Shown here piece by piece: positions 24,648-33,656 of a DNA stretch of 64,000 nt. Location: NCBI RefSeq assembly GCF_009828925.2, contig NZ_WUTY02000001.1:3936492-4000491 (forward strand). The letters run 5' to 3'. Source of the DNA: Methylicorpusculum oleiharenae. Its GTDB lineage: Bacteria; Pseudomonadota; Gammaproteobacteria; Methylococcales; Methylomonadaceae. The position numbers and the translations under genes are program-made. Position 1 is the stretch's first letter. Each line of letters opens with the position of its first letter. The notes under the pieces were generated by a model. It made no database searches, was not told where the DNA came from, and was given only the letters and a program-made list of their open reading frames with translations.

Positions 24648-25364
24648 ATGGGTAGAGCGTATCAAAACCGAAAAGATTCCATGGCTAAAACGTCTGATGC
24701 CAAGGCGAAGGTCTACAGCAAATATGGCCGTGAAATCTATGTGTGCGCTAAGTCAGGGGGCATTGACCCGCTCGGAAATTTAGCATTACGCGGACTGATT
24801 GAGCGGGCCAAGAAAGATCAAGTGCCTACTCACGTTATTGAAAAAGCCATAGACAAGGCAAAAGGCGGTGGCGGTGAGGATTTCGCGCCGGCGCGCTACG
24901 AAGGTTTTGGCCCGGGCGGTTGTAAAGTGATTGTGGATTGTCTGACCGACAATCCTAACCGGACGTTTGGGGATGTTCGCCAATGTTTCACCAAAACAAA
25001 ATGTAAAATCGGCACCCAAGGCACCGTCAGTCATATGTTTGATCATGCCGCTATCCTGGCCTTTAAACAGGATGACGATGAAAGTGTTCTTGAAGCCTTA
25101 CTGGCCGCCGATGTTGATGTTATTGATATCGAGACGGACGCCGGTAAGATCACCGTTTTTACTCCCCAGGCCGACTACTTTAAAGCCAAACAAGCCTTAA
25201 CGGATGCCTTGGGCGAAATTGATTATGATGTGGACGAAATTCAATTTTTGCCAAAAGGCACAACGCTTCTTACGGGCGATGATGTGGCAATGTTTGAAAA
25301 GTTTTTAGACATGCTCAATGAATTGGATGACGTGCAAAATGTTTTCCATGATGCCGAATTTTGA
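24648..25364 (+). CDS. YebC/PmpR-family protein, YeeN-like subgroup
   Basis: The 238-residue protein begins [15 protein letters not shown] and has the family blocks [46 protein letters not shown] and [13 protein letters not shown]. YebC-type proteins are DNA-binding regulators or, in more recent work on some members, factors that help ribosomes through proline stretches. The insert-bearing N-terminus marks the YeeN-like paralogue group. AAAGGAG precedes the ATG. The gene is monocistronic and converges with the lipoprotein region. Confidence 0.92.
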   Translation: MGRAYQNRKDSMAKTSDAKAKVYSKYGREIYVCAKSGGIDPLGNLALRGLIERAKKDQVPTHVIEKAIDKAKGGGGEDFAPARYEGFGPGGCKVIVDCLTDNPNRTFGDVRQCFTKTKCKIGTQGTVSHMFDHAAILAFKQDDDESVLEALLAADVDVIDIETDAGKITVFTPQADYFKAKQALTDALGEIDYDVDEIQFLPKGTTLLTGDDVAMFEKFLDMLNELDDVQNVFHDAEF

Positions 25365-25388
25365 TGTAAAAAGCCTTCGTCACTCATG

Positions 25389-25427
25389 ACATCGTGCCCC
25401 CGGCAAGGTCTGCCGGGGGCACGATGT
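25389..25427. terminator. Perfect 17-bp hairpin between convergent genes
   Basis: ACATCGTGCCCCCGGCA (25389-25405), five bases, then its exact complement (25411-25427). It lies between the 3' ends of two convergent genes, so a bidirectional terminator is likely, but T-runs are missing on both strands. The GC-rich stem also resembles the hairpin in repeat family 3 copy B. Confidence 0.5.
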
Positions 25428-25451
25428 CAACCAATTACACGAACAATGCGA

Positions 25452-26234
25452 TTAATAAGGCGGTGCTACAGGCATATAAATCACACCGTTACTGCCATAA
25501 GCCTGGGTATACCAGGATGACCCGCATTGATAATAGGTAACGCCTTCCACAACCGTGGTATTAGGTGTACAAGGTAGCCCCGCATTTCCGGCAGGAGCAG
25601 GCGCAGGATAAACAACCGTCGTTGACGGTGCGGGTGCCGCAGTTTGCGTGGTGTTGGATTCGCCGGAAGCATAACCCGCCATCGCACCAATGGCAGCCGC
25701 GCCAATGGCTACAGCGGCGACTTCGCCATCATCCCAGTTATTATCATCATGGTAATCGGAGGAGTAGCCGCCATGATAGGACTGCGCAACCTGTTGACGA
25801 TCTTGGGCTCGAGTCGTTGCTCCTTCCTGCCGTGTCTCTACATTTTCATTCGAATATTGCTGCCGCTGAGATTGATTCTGAGACTTTGAATCCTGTCTCT
25901 GAGCCTGGTTCCCCGTCGAAGTGGTCTGACGGCTTTGTTGAGTCGCGGCCCTGTTTGCAGAGGCTGTAGAATAAGCCTGGGTTCGATCTGCAGAAACCGA
26001 TTGAGCGGCCTGCGTCCGACTGGAAGTCCTGGAGGCAGATGCAGCAGAAGCACCGGTGCTCATGGAACTGCGTGCGGCACCGGAAGAAAAACTGCCGCTA
26101 GCCGCAGCGCCACCGCGGGAAAAGCCTCCACCGCCCCCCCCTCCTAACCCACGCGCCGCGGCTTGATCGGCACCCGTCAAAATCACAAAGGTCGCTGTAA
26201 TAGCCATAACAATCGGAAGAAGTTTCGTATTCAT
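25452..26234 (-). CDS. Exported Gly/Ser/Gln-rich low-complexity protein
   Basis: The 260-residue product has a signal peptide (cut after about QAAA), a poly-Gly stretch near residues 32-38, and a long Ser/Thr/Gln/Arg-rich low-complexity section to about residue 150. A short glycine-zipper-like helix AVAIGAAAIGAMAGYASG follows. The end contains two cysteines in PCTPNTTVVEGVTYYQCGSS. No enzyme domain is visible. The start overlaps the DUF2092 stop (ATGA) with GGAGG just upstream. A role in the envelope together with the DUF2092 protein is likely but undefined. Confidence 0.72.
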   Translation of the reverse strand: MNTKLLPIVMAITATFVILTGADQAAARGLGGGGGGGFSRGGAAASGSFSSGAARSSMSTGASAASASRTSSRTQAAQSVSADRTQAYSTASANRAATQQSRQTTSTGNQAQRQDSKSQNQSQRQQYSNENVETRQEGATTRAQDRQQVAQSYHGGYSSDYHDDNNWDDGEVAAVAIGAAAIGAMAGYASGESNTTQTAAPAPSTTVVYPAPAPAGNAGLPCTPNTTVVEGVTYYQCGSSWYTQAYGSNGVIYMPVAPPY

Positions 26235-27082
26235 TGTTTACCTCCAGAATGAGCCGGGGTTATAGCCGTGCCGATGGGTAATTGGGCGACAAAAGAAATT
26301 TTCCGGGCTCCCTCGGGTGGCGTAAATGCAAACTGTTTATCGCTGATTTGAGGCGTCAGATTCCAATCAGAAAATTGCGCTCTGAACTGAGGCTGGCCCT
26401 CTGCATTTTTGTAGGTCAACACGATGCGGATGGGTAAGGGTTGAGCACCGTCTGCAATCCAAACCTGATAATCCACTGTTTCAGTGCGTCCGGCCAGATG
26501 ATGAGTAGGTATCCCGTGTATTGAAGTCATCTCCACATAGTCCAGCGCTTGGGTGCGGCTTTCAATTTCGGCCGGAAAGCGGGAGGTTAACAGCATGGCA
26601 AGCGGCAAACGCATATGCAAATCCCTTAGAAAATACATGACCGCCTCGTCGATACCGCCTGGTTTGGCAGTCTGTGCATAAACGTTTTGAGATGGATTGA
26701 ACACGGTGATGTCCTTGCCGTCATAGACAACGGTATGCTTTTCACCACTGCTTTCTTCAAGCTCGACACGCAAACCGTTAGGTCTACTGACGGTAATTTT
26801 CCGGCTCTCGCCGAACTCGATTTTTTGGCCTGTGTCCTGAATGACGTCAAAATTATCGGTTAAATTAACGGTAAATTGCGGAGTTTTGGCCAGATAATCT
26901 GCCATGCGCTTGAGTATGTTCCCGGCTACCGGGGGCTGCAGTTCGACAGACTTGGCAGCAGGCAGGGCGTCCGCCAGCGTTTCGTGGCGCATCACTTCCT
27001 GCTCACCAACACAGCTGATGGTGGAACTCAAAACCGCCGCGTAGAGGGCCGTCCTGAGTAACGATTGTTTATTTGTTTTCAT
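26231..27082 (-). CDS. DUF2092 periplasmic lipoprotein
   Basis: The 283-residue protein has a lipobox-like end ISCV of its signal (Cys24). The mature domain shows the DUF2092 pattern: LKRMADYLAKTPQFTV, then KITVSRPNGLRVEL and HTVVYDGKDITVFNP, IHGIPTHHLAGRTETVDYQV and PLPIRIVLTYKN. The family is related in fold to the LolA/LolB and MucB/RseB outer-membrane lipid-binding proteins, so lipid or lipoprotein binding is possible. It is coupled to the low-complexity exported protein downstream. Confidence 0.8.
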   Translation of the reverse strand: MKTNKQSLLRTALYAAVLSSTISCVGEQEVMRHETLADALPAAKSVELQPPVAGNILKRMADYLAKTPQFTVNLTDNFDVIQDTGQKIEFGESRKITVSRPNGLRVELEESSGEKHTVVYDGKDITVFNPSQNVYAQTAKPGGIDEAVMYFLRDLHMRLPLAMLLTSRFPAEIESRTQALDYVEMTSIHGIPTHHLAGRTETVDYQVWIADGAQPLPIRIVLTYKNAEGQPQFRAQFSDWNLTPQISDKQFAFTPPEGARKISFVAQLPIGTAITPAHSGGKQ

Positions 27083-27204
27083 CGGTCACCTCCTAGGGGT
27101 GATGGCATGATCAGTTTGCTTCCGGCTCAGACATGCTGCTTGCTCAATTTATTGAACTCTTTTAGCCAACCGGCAAAGTCTAACTTTCCCTACTATCCGG
27201 GCCA

Positions 27205-27672
27205 TCAATTGACTGTATATCCCAGTGCTCCCAGACAGGACTTCATGCCCCGGTTATAGTTATCTAATCCGGGAGGCGGTGCTGACGCGGCTTGTTTCTG
27301 ACGGTCGCGCTCCTGAAATCCGCGTTTCATCCCCCCTGCGGCCGCGCCTATCGCGGCACCTTTACCTGCATCGCCGGCAATCGCGCCGATAGCCGCGCCT
27401 GCAGCAGCACCGCGAGCACCCCCTCTGAGCGTTTCCGGTAAAGCAGCTCCTCGCTGAGTTGAACTTTGCACAGGCGGATTACTGGGATCATAACCGGACT
27501 GTTGAACAGCCCAGTTATGGCATTGATACCGGTCTTGCTGTTGTTGTTGAGGACTTTGCCCGGCAGCAGGGTAAATCATCAAATTCTGTGCCCAGGCATT
27601 CATTGATCCTGCGGCCAGCAACAAAGCACTGATCATCAGCGTGTTACGAATTTTTTTGCTAGTTGTATTCAT
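27205..27672 (-). CDS. Glycine-zipper outer-membrane protein
   Basis: 155 residues: signal peptide ending about NAWA, a segment RYQCHNWAVQQSGYDP, the glycine-zipper helix pair GGARGAAAGAAIGAIAGDAG followed by KGAAIGAAAGG, and a C-terminal part with a second Cys. This YMGG-like layout is widespread in proteobacterial envelopes and function is not settled. It is separated from the DUF2092 pair by about 120 bp and probably has its own promoter. Confidence 0.8.
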   Translation of the reverse strand: MNTTSKKIRNTLMISALLLAAGSMNAWAQNLMIYPAAGQSPQQQQQDRYQCHNWAVQQSGYDPSNPPVQSSTQRGAALPETLRGGARGAAAGAAIGAIAGDAGKGAAIGAAAGGMKRGFQERDRQKQAASAPPPGLDNYNRGMKSCLGALGYTVN

Positions 27673-27751
27673 TGTTTTTTCATCCCCTATTTAAATCAAT
27701 AGTTCAACTTTATCGGGCCCACTCCAGCCATTTTAACGACTGAAAAACACT

Positions 27752-27889
27752 TAGGATGCGGTAAACAAGGTGAATCGCATCGTTCGCGCCATTAACCTGC
27801 GGGTACCTGCTATAAGTTTTTTTCGTCACCCCAATGGACGAGATACAGATCCCGTCGCGATTGATGCGGTTCGTACCTCACCGCATCCT
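27752..27889. repeat. Dispersed palindromic repeat, family 1, copy 3 (interrupted)
   Basis: The ends AGGATGCGGT and ACCGCATCCT are perfect 10-base inverted repeats, and the inner pair GAATCGCATC / GATGCGGTTC matches copies 1 and 2. Some 70 bases are inserted in the middle, between two CGCG tetranucleotides. No gene is seen in 27673-27910. Confidence 0.65.
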
Positions 27890-27910
27890 TCCGGGCTTAA
27901 GCCACTGTCG

Positions 27911-28615
27911 TTACTCTTCAGGAGGTCTTTGGCCGCAATTTACCAATCGGTAGGCCAATCGACCCGACCATGCATCAAAGGCTCTGGTGACATCGTCCCA
28001 TTGACTGGTTACGCCGGTTACCGATTTGGCGCCTACGATACTGTCAACAGCCGCAGCAAACCGTTCGCCGGTTACGGCATCAGTAATTTCGGCTTCCCCG
28101 CTGGCCCGGCCAACGAAGGTTGCCGTTCCGGTAGCTATTTCCTTCAATTTTGACATTACCAACAACTGGGGTACAAATGAAGAGACAGTATCGAGGACCA
28201 CCCACGATCCTTCGGCTTCGGTAATTGCTGTTCTGATCCGCAAAGTTCCTGGTTGCGGCGTGTTGACGATCTGGTAATGTTTACCCAACTCGTTCACCAG
28301 TGAACCGTGCAGATGATTTACCAGTGTTGACCTTTCTTCTGAATCAAGATCCGCCAGATCGCTGTTATCTCGAACCCAGAGACTGACCGGCTCAATCAGC
28401 ACTTTGTTATACGTATTACAGGATTGTTGATAACTCGGGTTGATATAAAGCTTGAGCGCCTCACCGTCCTGTCCTTCCTTCAGCTGCGAATAATCACCCA
28501 AAAAACTGGATTCGGTAACATTGCGTGCCTGTTTAATTGGGGAACATCCCGATAGGGTTAAAATCAGGGCCAGCCCGAAAATACTGACGATGTTTTGATT
28601 AAGGTTACCTGCCAT
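27911..28615 (-). CDS. DUF3313 lipoprotein
   Basis: The 234-residue lipoprotein (lipobox LSGC, Cys24, Ser at +2) contains the DUF3313 elements: FLGDYSQLKEG near the N-terminus, YNKVLIEPVSLW, TLRIRTAITEAE and a C-terminal AFDAWSGRLAYRL. A second, more distant member is at 31617. DUF3313 proteins are of unknown function. AGGAG before the ATG fits the start. Confidence 0.85.
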   Translation of the reverse strand: MAGNLNQNIVSIFGLALILTLSGCSPIKQARNVTESSFLGDYSQLKEGQDGEALKLYINPSYQQSCNTYNKVLIEPVSLWVRDNSDLADLDSEERSTLVNHLHGSLVNELGKHYQIVNTPQPGTLRIRTAITEAEGSWVVLDTVSSFVPQLLVMSKLKEIATGTATFVGRASGEAEITDAVTGERFAAAVDSIVGAKSVTGVTSQWDDVTRAFDAWSGRLAYRLVNCGQRPPEE

Positions 28616-28691
28616 TTTTAGATCTCCTGATGAATAAATAAAGCAATAATTAACTATTTTTCTATGCTTACTGCCATGGTGTCAGATTTGT

Positions 28692-29309
28692 TTATGGATT
28701 TACCCGGGTAATTTTGGAACCTTGTAAACCCAATCCTGCCATGAGGCCTCGCTGCCCGAATACAAAAGCGTAGACATCATCGCGAAGCGTAGTGCTGGTG
28801 ACTTTCTTGGCCATACCTTCATCCAGAACCACAATAGACGGACCCACGCCGATTTCCAGTCCCCTGCTACTGTCAAGACTCGCTAATGCGGTATCGTTCA
28901 TGAAAAACATCGCGTATCCGAACGATTGCACGCCGGCTTGCAGACCATAAGAGCCGGCAACGATATTATAATAGCCGCTGGTTCTGCCTTTTTTTCTCAT
29001 AGCACCCTTGCCGTATTCGGCACCCCCAATAAATCCGGCCTTAATAACATTCGGAAATACCAGTATCCCCTTGGCTTTAGCCGCAAGATGCCTGGCCGAA
29101 GGCGTTGTTTCGTAAAGCTTGGCCAGGGCAGCATCCACTTCACGATCAATTTGAGCCGCATTGGTCCTTGAGCCTGAATCATTCCCACCCATGGATTGGC
29201 AGCCAGTCAGTATCGATAAAGACACAAGCAAAAGGCCAATGATTGGCCAGGATTGGCGCTGCGCCTGATTTTGAGGCGGGCGATTAGTAATGAATTGCAG
29301 CTGTATCAT
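28692..29309 (-). CDS. SYLF-domain (Ysc84-like) lipoprotein
   Basis: A 205-residue lipoprotein (LTGC) with the SYLF lipid-binding domain: AAKAKGILVFPNVIKAGFIG, SGYYNIVAGSYGLQAG, and VYAFVFGQRGLMAGLGLQGSK. In eukaryotes SYLF domains bind phosphoinositides and actin; bacterial ones are envelope proteins of unclear role. The long polar stretch before the signal helix is unusual, but GAGGA at the right distance supports this ATG. Confidence 0.87.
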   Translation of the reverse strand: MIQLQFITNRPPQNQAQRQSWPIIGLLLVSLSILTGCQSMGGNDSGSRTNAAQIDREVDAALAKLYETTPSARHLAAKAKGILVFPNVIKAGFIGGAEYGKGAMRKKGRTSGYYNIVAGSYGLQAGVQSFGYAMFFMNDTALASLDSSRGLEIGVGPSIVVLDEGMAKKVTSTTLRDDVYAFVFGQRGLMAGLGLQGSKITRVNP

Positions 29310-29475
29310 AAATTTTTCCTCTGTGATGAATGGATCATTCGGTACATTAATTCAGATTTCATTCTGAGACCTAACCTAAATGTATTTACCGTCCGGCTAG
29401 GTTATTGAATAGAAAATGAATGTCTCTATTAATTTTTGCGGTCTTTTTAGTCGCAATGAATCAATAAGCAGTAAT

Positions 29476-29536
29476 GTAGGAGCGGGCCATGCCCGCGCAC
29501 TACAGTGGTTCAATCGCGGGCATGGCCTGCTCCTGC
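29476..29536. repeat. REP-like palindrome
   Basis: GTAGGAGCGGGCCATGCC at the left and its near-complement at the right form a 22-bp stem with two mismatches around a 17-base loop. The GTAGGAGCGRGC start and mirror layout match the REP/BIME repeats of gammaproteobacteria. It lies between the SYLF and monooxygenase-like genes, in a gap with nothing else recognised. Confidence 0.65.
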
Positions 29537-29599
29537 AAAATATACTTAACTTAACGGCATTGGGCTTGCTCCCACTCGGACTGATGCCGTCTCGTCTAT

Positions 29600-29932
29600 C
29601 TAATCGTTGGCACAACCTCTGACCTGCTCGGCAAAATCCAGCCCATAAGTTTTGGTAATGAAACGGAATTCACAGGCTGGCGGCTCACTGGATAACTCCA
29701 TCAATGATGCCAGCTGACTGAAATGCCTGGAGGTGATCATGCGACGCAGTACAGCTTCCGACTCCCAAATTTCGTCATAACAAATGTAGTGTCTGCTATC
29801 TGCTGTCTTGTAAACCTCGACTGCAATACAACCTTGAACCAGACGCGCGCTTTTGGCGAGCGCTTGCAAGGCGTCAATCATGGTGCGAGTTTTTTTGGGA
29901 GTCACCCTTAGGACAAGATGTAGTTCGATCAT
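29600..29932 (-). CDS. Antibiotic biosynthesis monooxygenase (ABM)-domain protein
   Basis: The 110-residue protein shows the ferredoxin-like ABM fold: LHLVLRVTPKKTRTMIDALQ, GCIAVEVYKTADSRHYICYD, EIWESEAVLRRMITSRHFSQ. Small ABM proteins act as cofactor-free quinol monooxygenases or haem-degrading enzymes. Nothing here indicates the substrate. No signal peptide, so it should be cytoplasmic, unlike most of its neighbours. Confidence 0.75.
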   Translation of the reverse strand: MIELHLVLRVTPKKTRTMIDALQALAKSARLVQGCIAVEVYKTADSRHYICYDEIWESEAVLRRMITSRHFSQLASLMELSSEPPACEFRFITKTYGLDFAEQVRGCAND

Positions 29933-30040
29933 AGCTTTAATAACAGCAGTAATTGAGCCATATTCAACAGACTCAAAACCAGATTGATAAAGGTTTAGTT
30001 AACAATTGCTTACAATCAAATAAGAAAACAGTGTAAAAGG

Positions 30041-30078
30041 AAGAACAACGGACAATCCACGAAATATCGTGGTTTATC
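30041..30078. other. Nested hairpin with CCACGA-AATA-TCGTGG core, copy 1
   Basis: The core at 30057-30072 is flanked by GGACAAT on the left and TTTATCC on the right, extending the stem beyond an internal loop. The same core at 37041-37056 has GGG / CCC in the outer stem. Both lie about 40-70 bp past the 3' end of a minus-strand gene. Confidence 0.5.
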
Positions 30079-30140
30079 CGAAAAAACCGTTATAACGTTA
30101 TCAAACCACAGGACACCGATGATTTTATGACAAGACTGCG

Positions 30141-31439
30141 TCATCTAACTTCTTTGGTAAACTCACAGCGCTGATTGACTAGCGGCGAGGCATTCGGATG
30201 GCCGATGCCTTTGGCTATCAAAGCGATCACCCGATCATCCTTGTCATAACCGACATGAGCTTCCAACGGATTGGCAAGATCAGTCAAACCAAAGGCGTCC
30301 ATCACACTGGCGATGTTGATATTGACATTGGTAATACTGGGACACAGCCTTGTGTCGATATATTGCTCAGCGAATCCGGACGGTATTCCATAGCTTAACA
30401 AGTCGTTAGGATCACTGAACGCAATAATTTCAGTTTTACTGACCATTCGCTTGTTATAGTTTACACCGCTAACATCGCAGTAATCCGAGGGTGCCCCTAC
30501 CACTTCAGGTAATTCTCGGCCCAATTGCAGCATCGGCAACTGATTGGACAGCATGTAAATAGGTACCTGTTTATTCTGCAAGGCGGCAATCGCACTATCA
30601 GCGATATTCACGTTCTTGCCGGCATCCGCGTATTTGGCAACATTCGCCAGAATATGGGCGATGCGTTGCATGCCGTCAATGGTGATTCGACTCCCCAGGC
30701 TGTGTGAAATAAACACATACTCATCATGGGCGATGTAATCGGCACTTGAATCGTTGAGCCCCGAACAGGCGTGAATGCCGCTATCGGGAAGATCGTCCCA
30801 ATCGCCGGTAGCCATCCAGCAAAACGACTGTGTAAACGCAGCCAGAATTGCATCGCGACTGTCTCCCAGATAAATAATGGGATCAGGACCGGTATCGTTA
30901 CTGAATTTTTTTAACAAGCTGTTAATCTTGGCTCGCCGAAAATCGTAGTCACCGGAATTATCGAAAGCCAACAGCTCTTTGTGTTTGCGCGTGATTTCCG
31001 ACCAGGTCAGTTCATAAAAAGTCAGGTCTATGCCGCGTTCTTCGTTGAGCAGATGAGTCACCCGCAAGTTGCCCAACTCTTTTCTACCAAGTAAAGGCGC
31101 CGATAACGCGATATTTTTTTGGCTATGGGATCGCGCAGTCAGGTTCAGTTCCTTTGCTAACTTTTCCAGGAACTCAGTGGTATAACCCGGCATGTGATCG
31201 CCCACACCATGAACGAATAAAATCTTGGTTTTACCCTTCTGCTTGCCCAGACCTGCCTGAATGCCGGTAAAAGGTTGCCCCCATACCTGACATTGCCGTG
31301 CATCTTCAGTTTCGGATTTTTCCAAAACAGCTTCGGCTATACCCTTGCCGATACTGGAACAACCGGATAACAGCATGGCAATTGAAAGCGATGACAACAG
31401 GTATCGGATTTTTAAGAGCACGTTAGCACTGAGTTTCAT
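30141..31439 (-). CDS. Predicted alpha/beta-hydrolase lipoprotein
   Basis: The 432-residue lipoprotein (LSGC near residue 27) has two features of an alpha/beta hydrolase: KILFVHGVGDHMPGY (oxyanion strand, about 71-85) and the nucleophile elbow VFISHSLGSRIT with Ser in SHSLG. A late His in the HVGYDKDDRVIALI region may complete the triad. Substrate unknown; an outer-membrane-anchored lipase or esterase is likely. Flanked by DUF3313 and ABM genes on the same strand. Confidence 0.72.
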   Translation of the reverse strand: MKLSANVLLKIRYLLSSLSIAMLLSGCSSIGKGIAEAVLEKSETEDARQCQVWGQPFTGIQAGLGKQKGKTKILFVHGVGDHMPGYTTEFLEKLAKELNLTARSHSQKNIALSAPLLGRKELGNLRVTHLLNEERGIDLTFYELTWSEITRKHKELLAFDNSGDYDFRRAKINSLLKKFSNDTGPDPIIYLGDSRDAILAAFTQSFCWMATGDWDDLPDSGIHACSGLNDSSADYIAHDEYVFISHSLGSRITIDGMQRIAHILANVAKYADAGKNVNIADSAIAALQNKQVPIYMLSNQLPMLQLGRELPEVVGAPSDYCDVSGVNYNKRMVSKTEIIAFSDPNDLLSYGIPSGFAEQYIDTRLCPSITNVNINIASVMDAFGLTDLANPLEAHVGYDKDDRVIALIAKGIGHPNASPLVNQRCEFTKEVR

Positions 31440-31616
31440 GGTTTTTAGTCCATAGAATTATCACGAAGCGAAAATCAATTGGTTTTTAAAAAAAGATTGC
31501 ACCTTCAAAACGATACTGAGATGGTTTTCCCATTTTTTCAAATGAGGTTCTGTAAGGGAGTCCAAGACAAATGAACTCCCTGTTTGCAAGGATGTATGGC
31601 CTTATTCAAACGGGCC

Positions 31617-32411
31617 TTAGAAAGGTTTCAAGGTATAAGGAACCGGATCGATTACCATCTCGCCGGGTTTACGGTTGGCGATTTTTACGAACTGCTCTGC
31701 CCAACGGTCCATAATCCCCTTGGCCGGACCGTACCAGGTCAGCCGTGTCAAATCCAGTGGGCCTGCATCCTGCATATCCCTATCGGCAAATGTGGCAACC
31801 ACTTCACCGGTTTGCATATCGCGAAGCCGGCCTTCAAATGCTGCCCGCCGCTGGTTAATTGCACCTGCGGCTGTTCCGCCTCCCACTTGCAACCAGCCTA
31901 GGGCGTGCAGTACCGGTTGTGATGGGTCTATCTGTATCAGTGCCAACTCCAACCGCAATGCCGGCTCTTTATGTTGACCCGCAAACTCGATCAGCCGAAA
32001 ACGCTGATTTGGATCCTCCTTGAATTCCTTGACCACTTGATCATGGAAATAGTGAGCTAATTCCGCAATATCTTTTTTGACATCACTTAACCAACTCGCA
32101 GACCCGGCTTTATGTAGCCAGTCCATTTCCATGACGTACTGTGTATTGACGGGCGCAACGACCAACTCTTTATAGGCTGAAGCATCAAAATCGGGCTTGA
32201 TCCAAACCTTTTGAAAAGGCAAATCGGCACGTCGGGTCTGCCGCTCGGGATTATCAATAAACCCGGCGTCAGGGGCTGGCGTGACTACCTCGGACTTCAG
32301 CGTATTAGTTTCCTTGATGCCGGTTGAGCAACCTGTCACTGCAGCCATGACGCCTAATAAAACACCTAGTCCGGCTGAATGTATTTTTATTTTTCGCCTA
32401 TCTATGTTCAA
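31617..32411 (-). CDS. DUF3313-like lipoprotein
   Basis: 264 residues, lipobox VTGC (Cys28). The mature part has VWIKPDFDASAYKELVVAPV, LRLELALIQIDPSQPVLHAL, and FEGRLRDMQTGEVVATFADR, the same order as DUF3313 proteins. The start is TTG at 32409-32411: AGGAG lies 6 bases before it and no in-frame ATG gives a complete signal peptide. Function unknown. Confidence 0.75.
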   Translation of the reverse strand: MNIDRRKIKIHSAGLGVLLGVMAAVTGCSTGIKETNTLKSEVVTPAPDAGFIDNPERQTRRADLPFQKVWIKPDFDASAYKELVVAPVNTQYVMEMDWLHKAGSASWLSDVKKDIAELAHYFHDQVVKEFKEDPNQRFRLIEFAGQHKEPALRLELALIQIDPSQPVLHALGWLQVGGGTAAGAINQRRAAFEGRLRDMQTGEVVATFADRDMQDAGPLDLTRLTWYGPAKGIMDRWAEQFVKIANRKPGEMVIDPVPYTLKPF

Positions 32412-32463
32412 AGTTTTCTCCTGATGTAAAAAGTGAATTGTTTATTTTTTAGTAATTTATCAG

Positions 32464-32552
32464 CGTAGGTTGGGTTGCATGCTTTTTGCAACCCAACAAT
32501 CAAGACCATATCCTTGAAATGTTGGGTTGGCTATCGCCAACTACAACCTACG
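32464..32552. repeat. Dispersed repeat, family 2, copy 1
   Basis: 89 bp with terminal inverted repeats CGTAGGTTG / CAACCTACG and two internal hairpins, GGTTGGGTTGC / GCAACCCAAC and GTTGGC / GCCAAC. Related copies are at 39111-39203 and, in part and inverted, 62541-62584. Fills the gap before the PPK2 gene. Confidence 0.7.
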
Positions 32553-32618
32553 CGGTTTACAATCTTTGTGAAGTTTCACCGCTAAATAGTGACATTTTTT
32601 AAAAACAGCTCGCGGAAG

Positions 32619-33518
32619 CTATTCTTCTTCTAAAGTCTTTTTAGCGGCTTCCAACAAGGCGCGCTGTTCCTCATTCATTTCAGGAAAACTAAGATCCAGT
32701 TTATCCAACGTTGACGAAATGATATCGGCCACGATGGCCCGCGTCGCCCATTTATCGTCTGCCGGAATGATAAACCAGGGTGCCCATTCGGTACTGGTCG
32801 CACTGATGGCTTTTTCAAAAGCAGCGACATAATCATCCCAATAGCTTCGCTCGTTAAGATCAGCCAATGAAAATTTCCAGTTTTTTTCAGGGCGCTCCAG
32901 TCTGTCCATAAATCGCCGTTTCTGTTCCTTTTTGGAGACATTCAGAAAAAACTTTAAGACGATCGTCCCGTTGCGTACCAAATGCTGCTCAAAAGCATTG
33001 ATATCTTCATAACGCGACTGCCAAAATGCTTTTCCGATCTTTTCTCCGGCCAGCTTTTGACGCTCAAGGAGTTCGGGATGGACTTTGACAACCAAAACAT
33101 CTTCGTAATAGGAACGATTGAAGATGCCGATCCTGCCGCGTTCCGGCAAGGATTTCATGTAGCGCCACAAAAAATTATGATCCAGGTCTTCCGCAGATGG
33201 CTTTTTGAAACTGAATACCTGACAGCCCTGAGGATTTAATCCGGACATGACATGCTTGATAGTGCCATCCTTTCCTGCGGCGTCCATGGCCTGTAAAACG
33301 ATCAATAATGAATAGCGATCATCGGCGTAAAGCAGTTCCTGAGAACTGGACAACTCTTCAATACTTTTTTGCAGAATTTCGCTTGCTCGCTCCTTGGTCG
33401 CTTTTTTGCCAAAAGCTTTTAACTCCTTAGTTTGATCCCAACCGGTGTGGTAATCCTTTAGGCGGATTTTTTTATCCGGTTTAACCTTGAATAAATCGAT
33501 GATTTCTTCTTTGATCAT
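32619..33518 (-). CDS. ppk2: Polyphosphate kinase 2 family phosphotransferase
   Basis: PPK2 enzymes transfer phosphate between polyphosphate and nucleotides. The 299-residue protein has the Walker A motif MDAAGKDGT at 78-86, the Walker B-like IGIFNRSYYEDVLVVKVHPE, and lid residues in KKEQKRRFMDRLERPEKNW. Its length and single domain match the short PPK2 group that phosphorylates AMP and/or ADP. GGAG before the ATG fixes the start. It is the only metabolic enzyme in a run of envelope proteins, perhaps tied to stress through polyphosphate. Confidence 0.92.
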   Translation of the reverse strand: MIKEEIIDLFKVKPDKKIRLKDYHTGWDQTKELKAFGKKATKERASEILQKSIEELSSSQELLYADDRYSLLIVLQAMDAAGKDGTIKHVMSGLNPQGCQVFSFKKPSAEDLDHNFLWRYMKSLPERGRIGIFNRSYYEDVLVVKVHPELLERQKLAGEKIGKAFWQSRYEDINAFEQHLVRNGTIVLKFFLNVSKKEQKRRFMDRLERPEKNWKFSLADLNERSYWDDYVAAFEKAISATSTEWAPWFIIPADDKWATRAIVADIISSTLDKLDLSFPEMNEEQRALLEAAKKTLEEE

Positions 33519-33656
33519 GTTAATTCTCCTTATAGCATATGGCTGATTGACTGGGCATTTTTAGCCAGCAAAAATTGACCGGCGAGGTGTTTATTTTTAG
33601 TTCATATTTGGAGGAACAGCATTTACAAAACAGGGTTAATAGATTACTACCGAGAC

